DNA of 51,878 nucleotides from assembly GCF_000719115.1 (NCBI RefSeq), contig NZ_JOEA01000036.1, forward strand, positions 1-51,878, read 5' to 3'. A program made the translations under genes and the position numbers. How positions within the stretch are numbered: the stretch's first letter is position 1; each line of letters begins with the position of its first letter. Below are positions 1-8,709 of this stretch, in pieces. The DNA is from Lentzea albidocapillata (GTDB lineage: Bacteria > Actinomycetota > Actinomycetes > Mycobacteriales > Pseudonocardiaceae). The notes below the pieces were generated by a model, which saw only the letters and a program-made list of their open reading frames with translations, had not been told where the DNA came from and made no database searches.

Positions 1-95
1 GGTTGTGGTGACTGACTTCGCAATCACCACCGCACCCGGAGGCCTCACCCATGATCAAGCCGACACACCGTCACCAACGTATTGGCCAAGTACAA

Positions 96-1477
<1,382 letters not shown>

Positions 1478-1487
1478 TCAGCGAATT

Positions 1488-1515
1488 CATAGGACAATTT
1501 GTATAGTGATCTATG
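1488..1515. promoter_or_regulatory. hppD/Lrp divergent control region with CATAG...CTATG inverted repeat
   Basis: CATAG (1488-1492) and CTATG (1511-1515) are inverted repeats flanking an AT-rich stretch in otherwise GC-rich DNA. TATAGT at 1502-1507 is a reasonable -10 for the Lrp gene and would put the transcript start at or next to its ATG (1513), a leaderless arrangement. A symmetric AT-rich site between a divergent Lrp-type gene and its neighbour is the usual place for autoregulatory binding. No good -35 is visible. Confidence 0.45.
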
Positions 1516-2022
1516 CCTTTGGATCAGCAGAGTGAGCACTCTGACCAGCCTGTGGACGAACTCGACGCGAAGCTGCTGTTGCTCTTGACGGACGAACCCC
1601 GGCTGGGCGTCCTCGAATGCTCCCGCCGGCTGGGCGTCGCACGGGGAACCGTGCAGGCCCGGCTGGACAGGCTGGTCGAGCGAGGAGTGCTCACCGGATT
1701 CCCGCCGGCGCTCGACCTCGGCGCGATGGGATACGGGCTGACGGCGTTCGCGACGGTGGAGATCGCACAGGGACGCCGGGCCGAGGTGTGCGAAGGGCTG
1801 GCTGCGATCAGCGAGGTGTGCGAGGTGCATGCGACGACGGGACAAGGCGATCTGTTTGTGCGAATGGTCGCGAGATCGAATGCGGACCTGCAGCGCGTGG
1901 TAGATCACATCGTCGACGTCCCTCACGTCCGGAGGCTGTCGACCTCCATTGCGTTGTCGACGCCGGTGCCTCCACGTGTGCGGCCTTTGCTGGAACGCGT
2001 GAAAGGGCGGCCACCGAAGTGA
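1513..2022 (+). CDS. Lrp/AsnC family transcriptional regulator
   Basis: 169-residue DNA-binding regulator. Residues ~15-65 form the AsnC winged helix-turn-helix (VDELDAKLLLLL, then RRLGVARGTVQARLDRL); residues ~75-155 form the RAM ligand-binding/oligomerisation domain (FATVEIAQG, CEVHATTGQGDLFVRMVA). It is divergent from hppD, so control of tyrosine or aromatic amino-acid degradation, possibly with an aromatic effector, is the natural inference. The ATG at 1513 is only a few bases from a TATAGT hexamer, suggesting leaderless translation. Its stop codon lies inside a terminator hairpin shared with convergent greA. Confidence 0.9.
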   Translation: MPLDQQSEHSDQPVDELDAKLLLLLTDEPRLGVLECSRRLGVARGTVQARLDRLVERGVLTGFPPALDLGAMGYGLTAFATVEIAQGRRAEVCEGLAAISEVCEVHATTGQGDLFVRMVARSNADLQRVVDHIVDVPHVRRLSTSIALSTPVPPRVRPLLERVKGRPPK

Positions 2023-2032
2023 CCGCCCTTTC
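2001..2032. terminator. Bidirectional terminator hairpin between lrp and greA
   Basis: GAAAGGGCGG (2001-2010) pairs with CCGCCCTTTC (2023-2032), with extra inner pairs (CAC/GTG). The lrp stop codon (2020-2022) lies in the stem-loop. The gene pair is convergent and the A/T ends of the stem give U-rich 3' ends in both directions. Confidence 0.8.
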
Positions 2033-2049
2033 GCAGGTTTATGGCGTGA

Positions 2050-2538
2050 CTACGACTGGTAAGGAACCGCCGAGATCAACGTGACCTTCTGCTGCTTGCC
2101 GTTCGGCAGCTCGTAGGACACGGTCTCGCCGTCCTTGGCGCCGTTCAGGGCCTTGCCGAGCGGCGAAAGCGGGGAGTAGACCTCCATCTCGCCGTGCGCG
2201 CCCTCTTCGCGGGTGGCGAGGAGGAAAGTCTCCGTCTCGTCGTCACCCTCGTAGCGGATCGTGAGCACTGTGCCCGGTGCCGCGACACCCTTGGTGGTGG
2301 GGGCCTCGCCGACCTTCGCGGCCTGGAGCAGCTCGTGCAGCTGGCGGATGCGCGCCTCCTGCTTGCCCTGCTCCTCGCGAGCCGCGTGATAGCCACCGTT
2401 CTCACGGAGGTCACCCTCCTCGCGGCGGGCGTTGATCTCGGCAGCCATGACCGGGCGGTACGCGATGAGTTCGTCCAGCTCAGCCTTGAGCCGGTCGTAG
2501 GCCTCCTGGGTCAGCCAGGTCACCTGGGTGTCGCTCAC
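2050..2538 (-). CDS. greA: Transcription elongation factor GreA
   Basis: 162-residue GreA, which rescues backtracked RNA polymerase by stimulating transcript cleavage through the secondary channel. An N-terminal coiled-coil (residues ~5-80) carries the acidic tip region ([20 protein letters not shown]), and a C-terminal FKBP-like domain ends in [19 protein letters not shown], the usual GreA C-terminal motif. The reading frame stays open far upstream, but the start is taken as GTG at 2538 because GAGGAG sits 9 nt before it and the protein then begins [17 protein letters not shown] as in relatives. A second GTG two codons upstream (2544) is too close to that ribosome site. Confidence 0.95.
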   Translation of the reverse strand: MSDTQVTWLTQEAYDRLKAELDELIAYRPVMAAEINARREEGDLRENGGYHAAREEQGKQEARIRQLHELLQAAKVGEAPTTKGVAAPGTVLTIRYEGDDETETFLLATREEGAHGEMEVYSPLSPLGKALNGAKDGETVSYELPNGKQQKVTLISAVPYQS

Positions 2539-2612
2539 GGTCACCAACTCCTCGTCTTGCTCCGGCGCACGCGTGTGCCCCAGATAGTTCCCGGGCCGTG
2601 GGCCCGGAACGG

Positions 2613-2640
2613 AAAAACACGGCCCGCGCCGGGGCCGTGC
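2613..2640 (-). terminator. Intrinsic terminator between DUF4307 gene and greA
   Basis: On the minus strand GCACGGCCC and GGGCCGTGTTTTT form an 8-9 bp GC stem with a 6-nt loop followed by five U residues, one of the few canonical U-tract terminators in the window. It probably ends the DUF4307 transcript. A second strong hairpin (2588-2609, CCGGGCC/GGCCCGG) follows immediately, still upstream of greA. Confidence 0.75.
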
Positions 2641-2731
2641 TTGAGCGGCAATAGTAACACGTAGACAACGTTCAGCGACGGCGATTTGTTCCCCATCTCG
2701 CCGTTTAAACCGCAGATCACCCGCTTGGCCG

Positions 2732-3154
2732 CTAGCTCGTGGACAAGTAGGCGGGAACCTGGTAGGAGCACCCGAACACTTCGCCGGTGACCGGCGGCTT
2801 CGAGGTGCGGAGAACGGTTGTCTCGACGACGACGTCATTTCCCGGCGGAACCAGAACCTCACGTCTGCCTGCTTCGTCCCCGTCCTTGGACCGGGCCCGA
2901 ATGATGCAGACAGCCGCACGCTCCGGTTGATCTCGGGAAACCTCGAAGCTGACCTTCACCTGGTCGTCGCCGAGGAGGATGAACGCGGTCTGCTTCGCCT
3001 CGATCGGCTTTGTGCCGAGATTTCGGTAACCGACGAAGGCGATGACGGCACCTACCGCGACGGCTACGGCGAGTAATGCCCATCGGGCCCACATGGCCAG
3101 CGGTTTGCGCCCCCGCTTGCTGTAGCGCCCCTCGGGGAGCACGCGTTGTGCCAC
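2732..3154 (-). CDS. DUF4307 family single-pass membrane protein
   Basis: 140-residue protein of unknown function. A short basic N-terminus ([16 protein letters not shown]) leads into one hydrophobic helix at about residues 21-42 ([19 protein letters not shown]), followed by an extracytoplasmic beta-rich domain with two Cys (VCIIRAR and FGCSYQVP), a length and layout typical of DUF4307. The GTG at 3154 is preferred because GGAG and GAGGAGG lie just upstream and it places the helix near the N-terminus. It lies between greA and the divergent mca, the same order I recall for greA/Rv1081c/mca in M. tuberculosis. Function unknown. Confidence 0.8.
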   Translation of the reverse strand: MAQRVLPEGRYSKRGRKPLAMWARWALLAVAVAVGAVIAFVGYRNLGTKPIEAKQTAFILLGDDQVKVSFEVSRDQPERAAVCIIRARSKDGDEAGRREVLVPPGNDVVVETTVLRTSKPPVTGEVFGCSYQVPAYLSTS

Positions 3155-3250
3155 TTCTCCGCGCCCTCCTCGGCCTCTGGGGAACAATGGTGCCCGGCGT
3201 TCAGTTGATGAGTGTCGCAGGACCATTCACACAGGAGGACCACGGGGGTC

Positions 3251-4120
3251 ATGGCCGACAAGCTGCGCCTTATGGCAGTGCACGCACATCCCGACGACGA
3301 GTCGAGCAAGGGCGCGGCCTCGATGGCTCGCTACATCGCCGAAGGGCACGACGTGATGGTCGTGACCTGCACTGACGGCGGTGCGGGCAGCATCCTCAAC
3401 CCGGCCATGGACAGGCCGGACGTGCTCGAGAACATCATCGAGGTTCGCCGGGAGGAGATGGCCCGCGCGGCCAAGATCCTCCGCATCCAGCACCGCTGGC
3501 TGGGCTTCAAGGACTCGGGCCTTCCCGAGGGCGACCCGCTGCCGCCACTGCCCGATGGGTGCTTCGCCCTCGTGCCGCTGGAGGAATCGGTGCCGTCCCT
3601 GGTGGAGGCCATCCGCGACTTCCGCCCGCACGTCGTGGTGACCTACGACGAGAACGGCGGCTACCCGCACCCGGACCACATCCGCACGCACGAGATCTCG
3701 ATGGCCGCCCTGGACGTGGCCGCCGACCCGGCCTACCAGCCCGAACTGGGCGAGGCATGGGAGACGCGGAAGGTCTACTACGGACACGGCTTCTCGCGCG
3801 CCAAGATCCTCGCGTTCCACGAGGCGATGGAGGCTCGCGGCATGGAGTCGCCGTACACCGAGTGGCTCGCGAACTGGAGCACCGACCGTCCGGACGTGAT
3901 GGACCGCGTGACCACCCAGGTCGAGTGCGCGGACTACTTCGACGTCCGCGACGAGGCGCTGAAGGCCCACGCCACCCAGATCGACCCGACCAGCCGCTGG
4001 TTCGGCATCCCGATGGAGCTGCAGCGCGAGATCTGGCCGACCGAGGAGTACGAGCTCGTCCGCTCCCTGGTCGACTCGACGCTGCCGGAGAACGACCTGT
4101 TCGCCGGAGTTAAGGTCTAG
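3251..4120 (+). CDS. mca: Mycothiol S-conjugate amidase
   Basis: Zinc amidase of the PIG-L/LmbE fold that cleaves mycothiol S-conjugates to a mercapturic acid and GlcN-Ins, detoxifying electrophiles and antibiotics in the actinobacterial cytosol. The 289-residue protein starts MADKLRLMAVHAHPDDESSKG; His-13, Asp-16 and the later His in GGYPHPDHIR are the expected zinc ligands. It also has the family's YDENGGYPHPDH, HATQIDPTSRWF and WPTEEYEL blocks. I favour Mca over the paralogue MshB because of the ESSKGA motif and length. The start at 3251 is chosen over 3212 because relatives begin two or three residues before RLMAVHAHPDDE; AGGAGG lies about 12 nt upstream. Confidence 0.95.
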   Translation: MADKLRLMAVHAHPDDESSKGAASMARYIAEGHDVMVVTCTDGGAGSILNPAMDRPDVLENIIEVRREEMARAAKILRIQHRWLGFKDSGLPEGDPLPPLPDGCFALVPLEESVPSLVEAIRDFRPHVVVTYDENGGYPHPDHIRTHEISMAALDVAADPAYQPELGEAWETRKVYYGHGFSRAKILAFHEAMEARGMESPYTEWLANWSTDRPDVMDRVTTQVECADYFDVRDEALKAHATQIDPTSRWFGIPMELQREIWPTEEYELVRSLVDSTLPENDLFAGVKV

Positions 4121-4122
4121 GG

Positions 4123-4455
4123 GTGCTCTCCCCAGACTTCTCCGTCGGCAGCACGGTGGCGTTGGTCGCCGTGCAGCCGTCGAAAACGAACGACGACGAC
4201 AAGGGCGGCCAGGGCGAGGACTTCGGCAAGTCCTCCCCGGTCGGCCTTGTCCTGCTGATCGTCTTCTTCATCGCGGTGTTCTTCCTCGTCAAGTCGATGA
4301 ACAAGCACATCAAGGGTTTGCCGGCATCGTTCGACGAGCCGGCCGAGGCGTCTGAGGACGCACCGGCCGAGCCTTCTTCGCAGCCTTCTTCTTCTCAGCC
4401 TTCTTCTTCGGAGCCCTCTTCTTCGAAGAAGAAGGCTCCGAAGAAGAAGGACTGA
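4123..4455 (+). CDS. Small conserved membrane protein downstream of mca
   Basis: 110-residue protein starting at GTG 4123, only two bases after the mca stop, so probably co-transcribed and coupled. The conserved core is DFGKSSPVGLVLLIVFFIAVFFLV (about residues 33-56, one transmembrane helix) followed by KSMNKHIKGLPASF; this matches the small protein beside mca in mycobacteria as I remember it. The C-terminal tail is low complexity: acidic, then Ser/Pro repeats (QPSSSQPSSSEPSSSKKK) ending in a Lys-rich run. Function unknown. A 16-bp tandem repeat begins on the base after its stop codon. Confidence 0.8.
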   Translation: MLSPDFSVGSTVALVAVQPSKTNDDDKGGQGEDFGKSSPVGLVLLIVFFIAVFFLVKSMNKHIKGLPASFDEPAEASEDAPAEPSSQPSSSQPSSSEPSSSKKKAPKKKD

Positions 4456-4519
4456 CCTCGCGTACCGCTGCCCTCGCGTACCGCTGCCCTCGCGTACCGC
4501 TGCCCTCGCGTACCGCTGC
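4456..4519. repeat. Four perfect tandem copies of a 16-bp repeat
   Basis: CCTCGCGTACCGCTGC is repeated four times without interruption at 4456-4471, 4472-4487, 4488-4503 and 4504-4519, starting directly after the TGA of the preceding gene. The unit contains CGCG and GTAC. Perfect identity suggests recent expansion or slippage, so copy number may vary between strains. Confidence 0.95.
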
Positions 4520-4804
4520 CCTCTGCCCTCCCGTGCCCCCGGCGGTGAAACGACTCGCCGGATTGTCATGATCGCGAGTTGTCCACAGGTTGTAGCTCGC
4601 TGACCTGCTGGGATGTTGGAGCGCGGTAGGTTGTGGATAGGCGGGAACGCAAATCGCGTTTCCTTCGTTCCGCAGGAGGAGGAAGCGCGGGGGCGAGGGT
4701 CAGGACAGGCCGGGGTGAGCCCGGCCAGGCCAGATCAGATGAAGAAGACGAGCAGTGTCACGGCAGCCGAGCCGTGGGCCACTGCCGAGCCAGGCGAGCC
4801 GGAC
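4520..4804. other. Gene-free stretch with DnaA-box-like sites
   Basis: No convincing gene. It contains TTGTCCACA at about 4579-4587, the form of the DnaA box favoured in high-GC actinobacteria, and TGTGGATAG at about 4632-4640, one mismatch from the reverse-complement box. Two boxes about 50 bp apart are too few for an origin; they could titrate DnaA or be coincidental. Open frames across this stretch on the plus strand have low-complexity, repeat-derived translations and no homologue I recognise. Confidence 0.4.
4708..4726. terminator. Candidate terminator hairpin downstream of the RNA-repair operon
   Basis: GGCCGGG (4708-4714) and CCCGGCC (4720-4726) form a perfect 7-bp GC stem with a 5-nt loop. 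There is no U tract. It is the first strong hairpin beyond the end of the minus-strand hen1-pnkp-rlaP-rlaP operon (4875). Confidence 0.4.
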
Positions 4805-4878
4805 ACGTCCGGCCCGAGGTCAGCCGGGCACGTCCGGCCCGAGGTCAGGTCAGCCGGGCACGTCCGGCCCGAGGTCAG
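4805..4878. repeat. Three direct copies of a 19-bp repeat overlapping an rlaP stop codon
   Basis: ACGTCCGGCCCGAGGTCAG occurs at 4805-4823, 4830-4848 and 4860-4878 (periods 25 and 30 bp). The last copy includes the stop codon of the rlaP gene (complement of 4875-4877), so the array may have arisen by duplication of the gene's end. The intervening bases are also similar (GTCAGCCGGGC). Confidence 0.9.
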
Positions 4879-5633
4879 GTCAGCCGCGTCGAGACCACGA
4901 AGTCGTGGACCTCCTCGAAGGCCGGCGGTTCCAACGGCAGATCGCTGGTCTCCCGCGCCTGCCGCAGCTCCTCGTGCCAGTGCGCGAGGTCCGCCTCCAG
5001 CCGTTCGGGAGCGGGCCTGTCCGGCACCCCGGCCAGCGCCCGGTGCTCGCCGAGGATCTTGGCCTCGATGAGACCCGGCAGGTAGTCCGGGCCGTCGAGC
5101 TCCTCGAGCAAAGTCGGCAGGTGCGCGTTCACCTCACCGGTGCGCAGCAGGTGCACGCCGGTCAGCAGCGCGCGGAACGTGTAGAGCAGCGGCTTGATCT
5201 CCGCGGTCTTCTCGAACAGCCGCCACTGGGTGGCGGCGAACCCGCGGTAGTGGTGCCCGTGCCGTGAGGTCAGGCACCCCGCGGCCAGGGCGGCGAGCTT
5301 GCGGTGCGCCTCCGTGGTGTGCACGACCAACGGCGAGAGCAGCTGCTCCAGCACGTAGCCGTTCGGGCGGGTCAGGAGCCGGCAGAACTTCTGCACGTCG
5401 TGCGTGACCAGGTCGATCTCGACGCCGTCACGCACCCACATCCGTTCCTTGGTCTCCGGACCGTGCCGCAACCCGAGGACCTCGGCGAGCGGCAGCACGT
5501 GCACGCCGCGCAGGTCCACGTCCGAGTCGCGCGACGGGAAGCCGTACAGGTGTGCGCCGGACACGGTCGCGAACAGCAGGTTGTGCGACTGCTCGGCGAC
5601 CACCGCACTCAGGTCGGGTACCTCGTAGCTCAC
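4875..5633 (-). CDS. RlaP-type predicted nucleotidyltransferase (polymerase beta fold), copy 1
   Basis: 252-residue member of the polymerase-beta superfamily nucleotidyltransferases (PF10127-like) named RlaP where found with RNA-repair enzymes. The catalytic motif GAHLYGFPSRDSDVDLRGV supplies the metal-binding Asp-38 and Asp-40, and Asp-74 in GVEIDLVTHDVQKF is the likely third carboxylate. A helical C-terminal domain follows. It is the last gene of a four-gene operon; its GTG start overlaps the preceding stop by 4 bp (GTGA), indicating coupled translation. A role in adding nucleotides to, or resealing, damaged RNA ends with Pnkp/Hen1 is inferred from context; the substrate is unknown. Direct repeats begin at its stop codon. 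Confidence 0.85.
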   Translation of the reverse strand: MSYEVPDLSAVVAEQSHNLLFATVSGAHLYGFPSRDSDVDLRGVHVLPLAEVLGLRHGPETKERMWVRDGVEIDLVTHDVQKFCRLLTRPNGYVLEQLLSPLVVHTTEAHRKLAALAAGCLTSRHGHHYRGFAATQWRLFEKTAEIKPLLYTFRALLTGVHLLRTGEVNAHLPTLLEELDGPDYLPGLIEAKILGEHRALAGVPDRPAPERLEADLAHWHEELRQARETSDLPLEPPAFEEVHDFVVSTRLT

Positions 5634-6244
5634 AACATCCTCCTGCGCACCGACACCAGCCAGTCCTCGACCCTTGCCCGATCAGGGTCCTCGGGCAGTG
5701 GGCCTTCAGCGTGCGTGATCTCGTCACCGAGCCGATGCGCCCACGCGACCGCGTCGTCCCAGGCCATCGAGCCGTCGCGGATCTTCAGCAACGAGCGGTC
5801 CGCCGTGATGTCGTAACGGCCCGTGCGCAGCAGGTTCAACCCCACCAGCCGCAACCGCACGACGTGCATGAGCTGCTTCGGCTTGAGGTTCCGGCCCGCG
5901 CGCGACAGCTGCATCTCCGTCGCGCGCGTGAAAGCTCGCACGGCGTACCGGGAGAGGAACGCGGGCAACAGGTCCCGCAGCTCCTCTCCCAACGGTGTGC
6001 TGATCTCGACCAGCGGGCTCACCAGCGTTTCGAGCACCGTCGGGTTCGACTTGAGGCCCAGCCTGCAGAAGTGCTCGACCTCCCAGCTGAGCTGCTCTGG
6101 ATCTGGTCCCTCGACCGAAGTCGGGGGTTTCTCCAGGCGCCAGAACGCTTCCGTGGGCGCGACGAACACCCCGCGTCTGTCCACATCAGACTCCGCGCTC
6201 GCGAGCCCGTAGGCGTGCGAGCCGATCACCGCTTCGAGGATCAC
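5630..6244 (-). CDS. RlaP-type predicted nucleotidyltransferase, copy 2 (diverged)
   Basis: 204-residue paralogue of the downstream gene with the motif IGSHAYGLASAESDVDRRGV (Asp-20, Asp-22). The position aligned with the third carboxylate appears to be Glu-50 (PEQLSWEVEHF versus IDLVTHDVQKF), so the site stays acidic but is altered. Both copies share FCRL after this block and a helical middle (NPTVLETLVSPLVE versus NGYVLEQLLSPLVV), so they are ancient tandem duplicates rather than a recent copy. Start: GTG at 6244, overlapping the pnkp TGA by 4 bp; an upstream in-frame extension would run inside pnkp and is not needed. Confidence 0.85.
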   Translation of the reverse strand: MILEAVIGSHAYGLASAESDVDRRGVFVAPTEAFWRLEKPPTSVEGPDPEQLSWEVEHFCRLGLKSNPTVLETLVSPLVEISTPLGEELRDLLPAFLSRYAVRAFTRATEMQLSRAGRNLKPKQLMHVVRLRLVGLNLLRTGRYDITADRSLLKIRDGSMAWDDAVAWAHRLGDEITHAEGPLPEDPDRARVEDWLVSVRRRML

Positions 6245-8709
6245 AGTCGTGGGTCCACCGGTTCCGACTCCAGCGCGAGCACGCCGAAGACGCACTCGTG
6301 CACCCGCCACAGGGGTTCGCCGCGCACGAGGCGTTCCAAGGCCTCGATGCCCAGCGCGTACTCACGCAGGGCGAGTCCGCGCTTGCGGCCGAGCGAACGC
6401 TTGCGCAGCCGCGAGAGGTTCTCGGGCGACGTGTAGTCCGGGCCGTAGATGATCCGCAGGTACTCGCGCCCGCGCACCTTCACGCCCGGCTGCACGCGTC
6501 CGCCGAGGTTCGCCAGCGGCTTCACGACCATGCCCTCACCGCCGTCCGCGGTCAGTTCCTCCCACCACTTCACGCCGGCGGCCACCTGCGAAGGGTCGTT
6601 CACGTCGACCACGAGGTGCCGGGTCCGCTGGAACAACGGTCCTTCGAGCTTGCCCAGCGTCTCCAGGTGCCACAGGTGCGAACGGTCGTGGAACGTCCGG
6701 CCCTCCGCCGCGAGCAGCTGGAACGGTGCGATCCGCACGCCCTCCAACCCGTCGGTGGGCCAGCAGTACTGCTCGTACGCCGCGCTGTAGGCAGCGGCGT
6801 TCGAGGCGCGCTGTGTCGTGCGCGCCAACAGTTCCGTTACGTCGACACCGCGTGCCGCCGCCGCTGCCAGTGCGTCGACCGCGACCGGAAGCGCGCCGTT
6901 CGCCGCCGCGCCGACCGCCGCGTACTGCTCGCGGATCAGGCCGGAAGCCTTGGCGTTCCATGGCATCAGCTCGGCGTCGATCAGCAGCCAGTCCGTGGCG
7001 AACTCGTCGAACAACGGCTTGGCCGCTTCGCGCACGCCGTCCAGCAGTTCGGTGCCCAGCGCGCCGTCGAAGAACGCACGGCCGGTGCGCGTGTAGATCG
7101 CGCCACCTTCCTTGCGTACCAGCAACACCGCCCGGGAGCCCATGTGCTTCTCCTCGCAGATCACCTGCCCGGCCTGGGCGGCCCGGTACTCCGCGAAGGC
7201 GTCCTCCGGGTGCTCCAGCACGTCGTCGCGCTGTGAGGTCGCGGTGGGCGCCATCGTCGGCGGCAGGTACATCAGGTCGTGCGGGTCGATCGCGAACCGG
7301 CTCATGACCTCCAACGCCGAAGCGGACTGCTCCGCGCGGATCGTCACGGCACCGATCAGCGACGTGTCGATCCGGCGCAGGCCGGTGACGTCGGTGAGCG
7401 CCAGCACGTCCGGCGCGCGTTCGACGGCCTTCGGCGGGAACGGCGCGTCGTTCTCGTACCAGGTCTGATGTGCCTTGACGGAGACGAGCTCCTTCTCCGG
7501 GTAGCGCAACGCGGTCAGCTTGCCGCCGAACACCACGCCCGTTTCGAGGCACATGGTGTTGTTGATCCACTCGGCCTCGGGCGTCAGGACGTGCCCGTAC
7601 AACACCATCGCCGAGCCGCGGTAGTCGTTCGCCCACGGCAGGCGCACCGGCAGTCCGTGCGCGTCGGTCTCACCCGTCGTGTCGCCGTACAGGGCGAAAC
7701 TACGGACCTTCGCGGACGCACGGCCGTGGTAACGCTCGGGCAGTCCGGCGTGCGCGACGACGAGGTTCCCGCCGTCCAGCACGTAATGCGCGACCAGGCT
7801 GTCGCAGAACTTCGTCGCGGCCAGGCGGAACTCCTCCGGCTCGTGCGCGAACTGCTCCAACGACTTCTCCAGCCCGTGCCGGACCGTCACCTTGTGGCCG
7901 CGCATCGCCCGCACGAGCTTTTCCTCGTGGTTTCCGCGCACGCTGATGGCGTGCTCGTTGGAGACCATGCCCATCACGAGACGCAGCACGCCCGGAGTGT
8001 CCGGGCCGCGATCCACGAGGTCGCCGACGAACACGGCCTTGCGCCCGCCCGGCGGAACGGCGTCGACCGCTCGATCCTCGTCGTCACGCACCAGGGTGTA
8101 GCCGAGTTCGCTGAGCAGCTCCTCCAGCTCCGCGCGGCAGCCATGCACGTCACCGAACACGTCGAACGGGCCGGTCTCGTGCTTGAGGTCGTTGAGCAGG
8201 CGCTCGTACGCGATCGTCGAGTTGTCCACATCGGACTCGGAGCGCAGCACATGGACGCGCTTGAACCCCTCCTTGCCGAGGAACTTCAGCGAGCGGCGCA
8301 ACGCCGACCGGTGCCGCTTCACGACGTGCGCGCCGAAATCGCGGTCGGGGCGCTGCGCGTTGCGCGCCAAGCACACCTCGGTCGGCGTGTCGAGCACGAT
8401 CGCGACCGGCAGCACGTTCGCCTTGCGCGCCACCGCGACCAGCTGGGCGCGGTCCTGCGGCTGCACGTTGGTCGCGTCGACCACGGTGACGCGCCCGGCC
8501 TCCAGCCGCTTGCCCGCCACATAGTGCAGCACGTCGAACGCGGACGCGGACGCCGACTGGTCGTTCTCGTCGTCGGCCACGAGCCCGCGGAAGTAGTCGC
8601 TCGACAACACCTGCGTGGGCAGGAAGTGCTTGCGCGCGAACGTGGACTTGCCGGAACCGGAGGCGCCGACGAGCACCACCAGACACAGGTCAGGGATCTT
8701 CAGTTCCAT
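6241..8709 (-). CDS. pnkp: Polynucleotide kinase-phosphatase with ligase domain (RNA repair)
   Basis: 822-residue bacterial Pnkp, which heals and seals cleaved RNA with Hen1. Three domains are visible. The 5'-kinase (1-~175) has P-loop GASGSGKST (Lys-21, Ser-22), Asp-38, Arg-41 and Arg-116, at the same numbers known in Clostridium thermocellum Pnkp. The metallophosphatase (~180-420) has GDVHG (Asp-187, His-189), GDLVDRG (Asp-230, Arg-234), GNHE (Asn-260, His-261), His-320 and His-373. The C-terminal adenylyltransferase has the nucleotidyl-lysine motif EEKHMGSR (Lys-521) and a GEGMVVKP motif. The ATG at 8709 overlaps the hen1 stop by one base (TGATG), with GGGAG upstream; the gene is followed by a 4-bp overlap with an rlaP gene. 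Confidence 0.96.
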   Translation of the reverse strand: MELKIPDLCLVVLVGASGSGKSTFARKHFLPTQVLSSDYFRGLVADDENDQSASASAFDVLHYVAGKRLEAGRVTVVDATNVQPQDRAQLVAVARKANVLPVAIVLDTPTEVCLARNAQRPDRDFGAHVVKRHRSALRRSLKFLGKEGFKRVHVLRSESDVDNSTIAYERLLNDLKHETGPFDVFGDVHGCRAELEELLSELGYTLVRDDEDRAVDAVPPGGRKAVFVGDLVDRGPDTPGVLRLVMGMVSNEHAISVRGNHEEKLVRAMRGHKVTVRHGLEKSLEQFAHEPEEFRLAATKFCDSLVAHYVLDGGNLVVAHAGLPERYHGRASAKVRSFALYGDTTGETDAHGLPVRLPWANDYRGSAMVLYGHVLTPEAEWINNTMCLETGVVFGGKLTALRYPEKELVSVKAHQTWYENDAPFPPKAVERAPDVLALTDVTGLRRIDTSLIGAVTIRAEQSASALEVMSRFAIDPHDLMYLPPTMAPTATSQRDDVLEHPEDAFAEYRAAQAGQVICEEKHMGSRAVLLVRKEGGAIYTRTGRAFFDGALGTELLDGVREAAKPLFDEFATDWLLIDAELMPWNAKASGLIREQYAAVGAAANGALPVAVDALAAAAARGVDVTELLARTTQRASNAAAYSAAYEQYCWPTDGLEGVRIAPFQLLAAEGRTFHDRSHLWHLETLGKLEGPLFQRTRHLVVDVNDPSQVAAGVKWWEELTADGGEGMVVKPLANLGGRVQPGVKVRGREYLRIIYGPDYTSPENLSRLRKRSLGRKRGLALREYALGIEALERLVRGEPLWRVHECVFGVLALESEPVDPRL

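Noticed and set aside
2539..2919. N-terminal extension of greA
   Set aside because: A terminator and a good GAGGAG-GTG start lie inside it; GreA of normal length begins at 2538.
4520..4804. Replication origin suggested by DnaA-like boxes
   Set aside because: Only two boxes and none of dnaA, dnaN, gyrB or rpmH nearby; an oriC would have many boxes.
4613..5085. Plus-strand open frames through the repeat region downstream of rlaP
   Set aside because: The translations are repeats of GHVRPEVRSA or similar and run antisense into rlaP.
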